NCBI GenBank assembly: GCA_020628495.1
Contig: JAHDFA010000003.1
Span: 1 to 49,359, forward strand
Source of the DNA: Hellea sp.
GTDB lineage: Bacteria > Pseudomonadota > Alphaproteobacteria > Caulobacterales > Maricaulaceae
DNA length: 49,359 nt
Reading direction: 5' to 3'
Positions 43,811 to 49,359 of the stretch are shown piece by piece; position 1 is the stretch's first letter, and every line of letters starts with the position of its first letter. The notes below the pieces were generated by a model. It was given only the letters and a program-made list of their open reading frames with translations. It searched no databases and was not told the DNA's origin. A program made the position numbers and the translations under genes.

Positions 43811-44398
43811 AAATCCGACACCCATAAAGACACCCAGACTGAGGGATAAGCCAAACAGTGTCAAAATCCCGTCACGGGCCGTAATGCCTAGACCGAACAG
43901 TAAAATTATTAAAGCCGGTGCCACGACACCGAAAGGCACCATACCCAATGGAAAAAACGTCAAAGATAATATTATAGCCACAATGGAAATCAGCACCTGC
44001 ATTGGTCCGGTTGCCGCCCATTGGAGGCGGGGCCGAATAATACCATCGATTTTGGCCAAGACAGGCCTGACCTTGGCTTGAACCTTTGACAATTTATCAG
44101 CTGGAATTTTCACCCGCCGCAGCACTTCCGGCATCCAGGGCGTTTGTCGCCGGAATAGGAGCTGCAAAGCAAAGACAATCACAATAACGCCGAAAGCTGG
44201 CGGTATGCCCGGCAACATACCCAATGGAGTCATCATACACAGACCGCACAACACCATAACCGGCCCGAATGACCGATTGCCAAATGACTCGACAACGGTT
44301 TTCAGGTCAACAAAGTCTGATCCATCCAGAGTATCCTCGACATGATCCAGCACACTTTGCAGCGGTGTATCGGCTTGTTTTTCAGCATGCTCATCCAT
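43799..44398 (-). CDS. ExoD-family membrane protein
   Basis: A 199-residue membrane protein matching the exopolysaccharide synthesis protein ExoD family of rhizobia: LQSVLDHVEDTLDGSDFVDLKTVVESFGNRSFGPVMVLCGLCMMTP at the N-terminus, then IPPAFGVIVIVFALQLL and a C-terminal pair of hydrophobic helices. ExoD affects exopolysaccharide levels by an unknown mechanism. The ATG at 44398 is preferred to TTG at 44434. It converges on the pilus cluster. Confidence 0.85.
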   Translation of the reverse strand: MDEHAEKQADTPLQSVLDHVEDTLDGSDFVDLKTVVESFGNRSFGPVMVLCGLCMMTPLGMLPGIPPAFGVIVIVFALQLLFRRQTPWMPEVLRRVKIPADKLSKVQAKVRPVLAKIDGIIRPRLQWAATGPMQVLISIVAIILSLTFFPLGMVPFGVVAPALIILLFGLGITARDGILTLFGLSLSLGVFMGVGFLLV

Positions 44399-44474
44399 TA
44401 CGTGACAAATGTGGTCTGCGGCGCTAGGGCGCAAGCGCGTTTTTTATTATATTTTCATTAGGGTTCGCAGATAG

Positions 44475-45092
44475 ATGGAATTGGAGTTGTGGCTCAGCCT
44501 CGTCGCCCTGTTCTTCACGGGCGGGCTAACCCCCGGCCCGGCTGTCATGCTGGTTTTAGCGTCGTCATTTCGCTATGGATTCAAGCCTGCGCTCCTGCCC
44601 GCATTGGGCGTCGCATCTGCGAATGTGCTTTGGTTATGTATTGCGGCCAGCGGCACAGCTGCCCTATTCGAGATTTATCCGAGAGCGACCCTCGGTTTAA
44701 AAGTTCTTGGCATTCTGGTTTTGGGTTGGATGGCAATATCCGTGATGTTTGGACCCTTACCACGTCTGGAACCGGACCCTGATGATGCTCCAAAACGGGG
44801 CCGCCTTTATGTTAAAGGGTTTCTCCTTCAGATCACATCGCCTATGCCATTGGTCTATTTCGGTATGTTACTGCCACTATATTTTCAGCCTGACACAGCA
44901 CTTGCCCCGCAATTTCTGACCATGCTGGTCACCGTAACCGTTTTGGAGCTCTTCGGCCTGTCCGTATATGCCTATGCCGCACAATCCATCCGCCGCTTTT
45001 TGCAGCGCCCTCGCACAGGACGCATCTTCAATGTGCTGATTGGTGTCGTGATGATTGCGTCTGGCGTTTTTGCTGTGCTTTCTACCGCATAG
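44475..45092 (+). CDS. LysE-family amino-acid/metabolite exporter
   Basis: A 205-residue inner-membrane protein with about six hydrophobic helices and the LysE/RhtB family signature GGLTPGPAVMLVLASS near the N-terminus. ASANVLWLCIAASG and LQITSPMPLVYFGMLLP further on match conserved helices. LysE proteins export amino acids such as lysine, threonine or homoserine; the load here is unknown. It diverges from the ExoD-like gene with 76 bases between starts. Confidence 0.9.
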   Translation: MELELWLSLVALFFTGGLTPGPAVMLVLASSFRYGFKPALLPALGVASANVLWLCIAASGTAALFEIYPRATLGLKVLGILVLGWMAISVMFGPLPRLEPDPDDAPKRGRLYVKGFLLQITSPMPLVYFGMLLPLYFQPDTALAPQFLTMLVTVTVLELFGLSVYAYAAQSIRRFLQRPRTGRIFNVLIGVVMIASGVFAVLSTA

Positions 45093-45151
45093 GACTTGCA
45101 AAGATTGGCGGCCCCGCTATCAGGCGCGCGAACATATAAGGATGATTTTCC

Positions 45152-45679
45152 ATGGATATGAGCAAAATCCCAACAGGCGAAAATCCGCCATTTGACGTCA
45201 ATGCTATAATTGAAGTCCCTCTGGGCGGAGAACCGATTAAATATGAGCTCGACAAGGCGTCTGGCGCAATGTTTGTTGATCGCTTCCTTTACACATCCAT
45301 GCGCTATCCCTGTAATTATGGCTTCCTCCCGCACACACTGTCCGAAGACGGTGACCCTACTGATATTATGGTTGTGGGCCAGCGGGCGCTTGTCCCCGGT
45401 TCGGTTATTCGTTGCCGACCGGTGGGTGTTATGTTGATGGAAGACGAAGCCGGTATGGATGAGAAAATCGTCGCCGTGCCGCACCAAAAGCTGACACCTT
45501 ATTACGACAATATCAAAACCTATACGGACCTACCGCAGGTTTTGCAGGACCGTATCCCGCATTTCTTTGAGCATTACAAAGATCTGGAGAAAGACAAATG
45601 GGTCAAGGTTCTGGGCTGGGAAGGTCCGGAAAAAGCCGGTGAGATGATTATGAACGGCATCCGGAATTTTAAGGGTTAA
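45152..45679 (+). CDS. ppa: inorganic pyrophosphatase
   Basis: Soluble family I pyrophosphatase that hydrolyses diphosphate to phosphate in the cytoplasm. The 175-residue length is standard. EVPLGGEPIKYELDKASG, RYPCNYGFLPHTLSEDGDPTD (the signature loop with the metal-binding Asp residues) and VPHQKLTPYYDNI match the family. AAGGAT precedes the ATG. It stands alone between the LysE and sulfatase genes on the same strand. Confidence 0.96.
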   Translation: MDMSKIPTGENPPFDVNAIIEVPLGGEPIKYELDKASGAMFVDRFLYTSMRYPCNYGFLPHTLSEDGDPTDIMVVGQRALVPGSVIRCRPVGVMLMEDEAGMDEKIVAVPHQKLTPYYDNIKTYTDLPQVLQDRIPHFFEHYKDLEKDKWVKVLGWEGPEKAGEMIMNGIRNFKG

Positions 45680-45741
45680 GAGTTAGCTAGTTTTCCCGCC
45701 GTAAATCTTGCTATACCCTGTCCACAAGGATGGGGGATTAA

Positions 45742-47724
45742 ATGTTGAGAGCGCTCTTATTAAGTTCGGCCTTGGTGTTGTCCGCATGTGGCGATGTCAC
45801 AGCGCCTACAGATGCCGCGATAGTAGCTGGAATTCCCGAAGCGCCAAAACCCGGCTATGTGTCCCAAGCAACCCGGCGCGCCAATGACACGCTGGCAAAG
45901 CGCCTTCCTCTCTCTGACAGGCAGGATTTTGAAGACGCCTCGCGCGGCTTTCTCGCCGCGATTTCTGCACCCGCCATTTTGGACGCAAAGGGCAATCCGG
46001 TTTGGGAGATTGCGCAATATGATTTCGTCACCGGGCCTGCACCCGAAACTGTAAATCCATCGCTCTGGCGTCAAGGCGAGCTCGTCGCGAAGCACGGATT
46101 GTTTGAAGTCGCTCCGGGTCTTTATCAGGTTCGAGGTTACGATCTTTCGGTCATGACATTGATTGAAGGGCAAAGTGGCTGGATTGTCATCGACCCGCTG
46201 ACAAATGTGGAAACAGCGAAAGCCGCGCTAAACCTCGCTAACGAAACATTGGGCAAAAAACCCGTCTCTGCCCTCATTTATACCCATAGTCATGCCGATC
46301 ATTTTGGCGGCGCGAAAGGTGTGCTGCCGGATGGGGCCGGTGATCTACCGGTAATCGCACCTCAACATTTTTCTGATGAAGCCGTCAGCGAAAATGTTCT
46401 CGCAGGCAATCATATGACCCGCCGCGCCACACTCATGTTTGGGTCGACCCTTCCCCGTAATGAGACGGGTCATGTCAGCTCCGGTCTTGGACCTGGCTTA
46501 CCTCGCGGCAATGTCAGTTTGATATTACCAACAGAGGAATTAGGCGCGGGTATCACGGAGAAGACGATCGACGGCGTCAAATTCGAATTTATGGATATGG
46601 GCGGGACGGAAGCTCCGAGCGAATTTGTCTTCTACCTTCCTGAATATGGAGCCCTGCATACGGCGGAAGTCGCCAGTGGCACCTTCCACAACGTGTTGAC
46701 ACTGCGCGGTGCAAAATCCCGGGATGCATTAGCGTGGTCCCAAGGCATCGACGCGATGCTGTCACAATATGGCATGCAAGCGGATATCATTCTTGCCAGT
46801 CATCACTGGCCGAAATGGGGCAATGCGCGTGTTCAATCACATCTCAAAAACCAGCGTGATATTTATCGCTACGTCCATGATGCAACATTACGGGAAGCCA
46901 ATGGCGGGGCAGGTATGGTGGAAGTCGCAGAAAGGCTGAAGGCTCCAAAATTTTTGGAAGAAGACTTTGCCGCTCGCGGATATTACGGCACGCTCAATCA
47001 TAACTCCAAAGCGGTCTATCAACATTATTTTGGATGGTGGTCCGGTGTGCCTGCGGAATATCACAAACTACCTGCGGAAGTCTCATCTGTGAAATATGTC
47101 GCCGCGATGGGCGGTGCAGATGAGGTTCTCAAGTCAGGGGTTGAAGCCTATGAGGCAGGTGAATTTCGTTGGGCCGCCGAGCTGTTAAACCATCTTGTTT
47201 TCGCAAAACAAGGCGGACAGCAGGCAAAAGATTGGCTCGCGGCGACTTATGAACAAATGGGGTATCAGGCGGAAAGCGGTGCATGGCGCAGCTATTATCT
47301 CACGGGCGCACAGGAATTGCGTGTGGGTCTCGTTGCCCGCAATGTTGCCAATCCGGGCAGTCTCGACGTCTTGCAATCCGTCCCAACGCGTACCTTATTA
47401 GACGCCATGGCCGTTCGATTTGATGGGTCGAAAGTCTCTAAGACGCCAAAGAGCTTGAACTTTATTTTCACAGATACGGATGAAGACTTTACGATCGAAG
47501 TCAATCGGTCAACAGCCTTGGCCCGACCGGGCCTCTCCGATGATCCCGCGGCAACAATCACCTTGTCACGTCAAACCTTCAACGAATTACTAGGGCGGCA
47601 AGCGGAATTTGGCGAGCTGATGAAAACCGGAGACATAAAACTATCCGGCAATCCATTAGCGGCGAGAGATTATCTCACCGCGCTGGATACGCCGGAGCTT
47701 TGGTTTAATGTTGTAGAGCCTTAA
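45742..47724 (+). CDS. alkyl sulfatase (SdsA1/YjcS-like), predicted lipoprotein
   Basis: Hydrolyses alkyl sulfate esters such as SDS-like detergents, freeing sulfate and alcohol. The 660-residue protein begins with a lipoprotein signal (LVLSAC, Cys16). The metallo-beta-lactamase domain carries the zinc motif THSHADHFGG and later HHWPKWGN. The NHNSKAVYQHYFGWW segment begins the dimerisation domain, and the last 120 residues form an SCP2-like domain. The order matches the family. GGGGGA lies upstream of the ATG. It ends two bases from the stop of the convergent sugar dehydrogenase gene, with no terminator between. Confidence 0.93.
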   Translation: MLRALLLSSALVLSACGDVTAPTDAAIVAGIPEAPKPGYVSQATRRANDTLAKRLPLSDRQDFEDASRGFLAAISAPAILDAKGNPVWEIAQYDFVTGPAPETVNPSLWRQGELVAKHGLFEVAPGLYQVRGYDLSVMTLIEGQSGWIVIDPLTNVETAKAALNLANETLGKKPVSALIYTHSHADHFGGAKGVLPDGAGDLPVIAPQHFSDEAVSENVLAGNHMTRRATLMFGSTLPRNETGHVSSGLGPGLPRGNVSLILPTEELGAGITEKTIDGVKFEFMDMGGTEAPSEFVFYLPEYGALHTAEVASGTFHNVLTLRGAKSRDALAWSQGIDAMLSQYGMQADIILASHHWPKWGNARVQSHLKNQRDIYRYVHDATLREANGGAGMVEVAERLKAPKFLEEDFAARGYYGTLNHNSKAVYQHYFGWWSGVPAEYHKLPAEVSSVKYVAAMGGADEVLKSGVEAYEAGEFRWAAELLNHLVFAKQGGQQAKDWLAATYEQMGYQAESGAWRSYYLTGAQELRVGLVARNVANPGSLDVLQSVPTRTLLDAMAVRFDGSKVSKTPKSLNFIFTDTDEDFTIEVNRSTALARPGLSDDPAATITLSRQTFNELLGRQAEFGELMKTGDIKLSGNPLAARDYLTALDTPELWFNVVEP

Positions 47725-47726
47725 GT

Positions 47727-48872
47727 CTATTTTGGCGTGATGCGGAGCAAGCGACCGTCATTATCTTCCAAGACGTAAATCGCGCCGTCCAAACCCGTCT
47801 CGACCTCGCGGATGCGTTTGCCCCATTCAAAGCGCTCAGCCTCTTTGGCAGTTGGGCCGCGATTACCTTCTTCGAACTCAACGCGAACCAAGGCCTGGGA
47901 TGACAGGCCGCCGATGAAACCATCGCCTTGCCAATCGCTAAATTGCGAGCCGTCATAAATGGTAAATCCCGCCGGGCTGATGGCCGGCACCCAATAGGCC
48001 GCCGGCTTTTTGAAAACCGGGTTTGTATCATGATCCGGAATTTCGACGCCGGAATAATGATCACCATTCGACACAACGGGATAACCGTAATTTGATGAGC
48101 GAACGATATGGTTTAATTCGTCCCCATGTTTTGGTCCCATCTCGTGCACCCAGAGGCGGCCTTGAGGATCGAAATCAATACCGAGTGGATTACGGTGACC
48201 GAGTGTCCAGATCTGCTGCGTCACACCGCCCTGCTCTGCAAAAGGGTTATCTTCGGGAACGGTGCCATCCGCGTTGATCCGCACAACCTTGCCCAAATTC
48301 ATGTCCATATTTTGAGACGGGGTGAATTTTTGACGCTCGCCAGACGTAATATAAAGATAGCCGCCGCCGTCTTTTGCATTTTCAGGGCTGAACGCCATGC
48401 GGTGTCCATAATGTCCGTTGCCCGTGACTTTGGGAGATTGCGTCCAAATACGTTCACGTTGAACGAGTGAGCCACCCCGGGCCGATGTCGTTAGTGTCGC
48501 GCGATCAACAACAGCCCCTGACAGGCTGTTATCTTTCGGATCACGCTCGACATATGAAATGTAAATCTGCTTGTTATCCGCAAAATCCGGATGGAGAATG
48601 ACGTCACCCATACCGCCTTGATTGCGTTCGGTCACAGACGGAACATTGCCGATCTTACCCAGTTTCTTCCCGTTACGGCCCACCAACCAGAGAGATCCGC
48701 TTTGTTCCGTGACAAGCATGCGCCCATCAGGGAGCATGGTCATTGCCCAGGCGCCATCAAAAGTCTCTAGCTCCGTGACTTCAATTTCCGACCCGGCCGA
48801 GCCTGTGACCGTCTTCGCGGAGGCAGTTCCCGCGAGTGACAAAATAGCAGCAGAAAGAAGAAGTGCGCGCAT
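47727..48872 (-). CDS. PQQ-dependent aldose sugar dehydrogenase-like protein (YliI/Asd type)
   Basis: A periplasmic six-bladed propeller enzyme that oxidises aldose sugars with PQQ. The 381-residue product has a signal peptide (cleavage near GTASA). Family segments are visible in order: GAWAMTMLPDGRMLVTEQSG, NQGGMGDVILHP, NGHYGHRMAF, GHRNPLGIDFDPQGRLWVHEMGPKHGDELN and the C-terminal ETGLDGAIYVLEDNDGRLLRI. The GHR region contains the expected catalytic-type His. GAGAGG six bases before the ATG at 48872 fixes the start; the longer open frame to 49031 crosses the pirin gene end. Confidence 0.92.
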   Translation of the reverse strand: MRALLLSAAILSLAGTASAKTVTGSAGSEIEVTELETFDGAWAMTMLPDGRMLVTEQSGSLWLVGRNGKKLGKIGNVPSVTERNQGGMGDVILHPDFADNKQIYISYVERDPKDNSLSGAVVDRATLTTSARGGSLVQRERIWTQSPKVTGNGHYGHRMAFSPENAKDGGGYLYITSGERQKFTPSQNMDMNLGKVVRINADGTVPEDNPFAEQGGVTQQIWTLGHRNPLGIDFDPQGRLWVHEMGPKHGDELNHIVRSSNYGYPVVSNGDHYSGVEIPDHDTNPVFKKPAAYWVPAISPAGFTIYDGSQFSDWQGDGFIGGLSSQALVRVEFEEGNRGPTAKEAERFEWGKRIREVETGLDGAIYVLEDNDGRLLRITPK

Positions 48873-48896
48873 GATAGGCCTCTCTAACAAAATGAG

Positions 48897-48920
48897 TCTC
48901 GCCCTTATTACGGGGCGAGA
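48897..48920 (-). terminator. hairpin after the pirin gene, possible weak terminator
   Basis: On the minus strand TCTCGCCC and GGGCGAGA form an 8-bp stem with a loop of about 8 bases, followed a few bases later by TTTT. It lies 14 bases past the pirin stop and before the sugar dehydrogenase start, so it may separate the two. Confidence 0.45.
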
Positions 48921-48933
48921 TACAGTTAGGTTC

Positions 48934-49359
48934 CTACCCAAAGAGATCAAAGTAAAGTATTTCTGCGTCACGTCCTTGTGAGACGTTGATCCGGCCACCT
49001 TTGGTGATTGCCAGACCGTCCCCTTCTTCAAGGCGTTGACCGTTCACATCCACAGATCCGCGGGCCACTTGAATCCAGCCTTTATGGCCGTCCGGCAGTA
49101 CCGTTTCGGCCCGCTGCTCACCATCAAATGTCCCTGCGTAAATTAAACCGTCCGCCCGCATCGCCAATGAACCCTCACGCCCATCGGGTGATAGGAACAG
49201 TTTTAATTGTCCGGCTTTGTCAGCTGGCGTCAGGTCCAGAGTCTCATAGCGAGGTTCGCCACCTTCTTCATTCGGCAACAGCCAAACCTGAAGAAAATGA
49301 ACCGGCGTGTCGTCAGACGGGTTAAATTCGGAATGACGAACACCTGACCCTGCCGACAT
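48934..49359 (-). CDS. pirin family protein, partial (5' end beyond the window)
   Basis: The C-terminal 141 residues of a pirin-like cupin protein (YhhW type, some with quercetin dioxygenase activity). MSAGSGVRHSEFNPS is the conserved pirin segment that follows the N-terminal metal-binding cupin, so the true start lies to the right of the window and this Met is internal. FLQVWLLPNEEGGEPRYE and the second, degenerate cupin (HKGWIQVARGSVDVNGQRLEEGDGLAI) follow. The natural role of bacterial pirins is largely unknown. Confidence 0.88.
   Translation of the reverse strand: MSAGSGVRHSEFNPSDDTPVHFLQVWLLPNEEGGEPRYETLDLTPADKAGQLKLFLSPDGREGSLAMRADGLIYAGTFDGEQRAETVLPDGHKGWIQVARGSVDVNGQRLEEGDGLAITKGGRINVSQGRDAEILYFDLFG

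Overview
The window looks like chromosomal DNA of a free-living, probably marine alphaproteobacterium. It begins with the 5' part of a 16S rRNA gene of alphaproteobacterial type. It carries lineage markers of that class: COQ9, a CpdR-like single-domain response regulator beside an N-formylglutamate amidohydrolase, a perfect CtrA-type box (TTAA-N7-TTAA) and a Caulobacter-type (Cpa/Tad) pilus cluster. A stalk- or prosthecate-type lineage such as Caulobacterales/Maricaulales (Hyphomonadaceae and relatives) is my inference; the genus cannot be read from this.

Layout. 1-1068: 16S gene (minus), its hairpin-rich leader and promoter. 1069-8943: envelope and periplasmic enzymes (alkaline phosphatase lipoprotein, two alpha/beta hydrolases, delta-class carbonic anhydrase lipoprotein, zinc-peptidase-like protein with C-terminal repeats, class C beta-lactamase-fold lipoprotein). 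Inside this block, 5923-6832 is a gene-free stretch packed with inverted repeats: two copies of a covarying hairpin module and a well-formed three-way junction. 9000-15080: NatA/NatB-like ABC exporter, COQ9, Mrp/ApbC and a coupled secreted HEAT-like protein. 15515-22145: an A+T-richer accessory block ending at tRNA-Val. It holds a NACHT-like P-loop NTPase with pentapeptide-like repeats, an Orn/Lys/Arg-decarboxylase-fold enzyme, an overlapping gene fusing the decarboxylase C-terminal domain, a GNAT-like domain and a SET methyltransferase domain, and a convergent LuxR-type regulator. 22278-25240: tRNA-Val, CpdR-like regulator, HutG-like enzyme, XRE regulator behind a sigma-54-type promoter, HisN-like phosphatase. 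25250-33073: three secreted DUF11-like surface proteins, one of 1904 residues. 33334-43810: an eleven-gene Tad/Cpa pilus cluster (cpaB, cpaC, short cpaD-like lipoprotein, tadG, two tadE/F-like, cpaE, cpaF, tadB, tadC, tadD). 43799-49359: ExoD-like protein, LysE exporter, pyrophosphatase, alkyl sulfatase, PQQ-type sugar dehydrogenase and a partial pirin.

How they work together. The pilus genes are tightly packed with start/stop overlaps and should act as one unit. They diverge from the DUF11 surface proteins around a CtrA box, which suggests a cell-cycle-controlled adhesion module. The decarboxylase and fusion genes overlap by 14 bases and probably act on one substrate or signal, possibly linked to the neighbouring LuxR-type protein; this block is the best candidate for an undescribed system. 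The structured intergenic DNA at 6270-6830 is the second.
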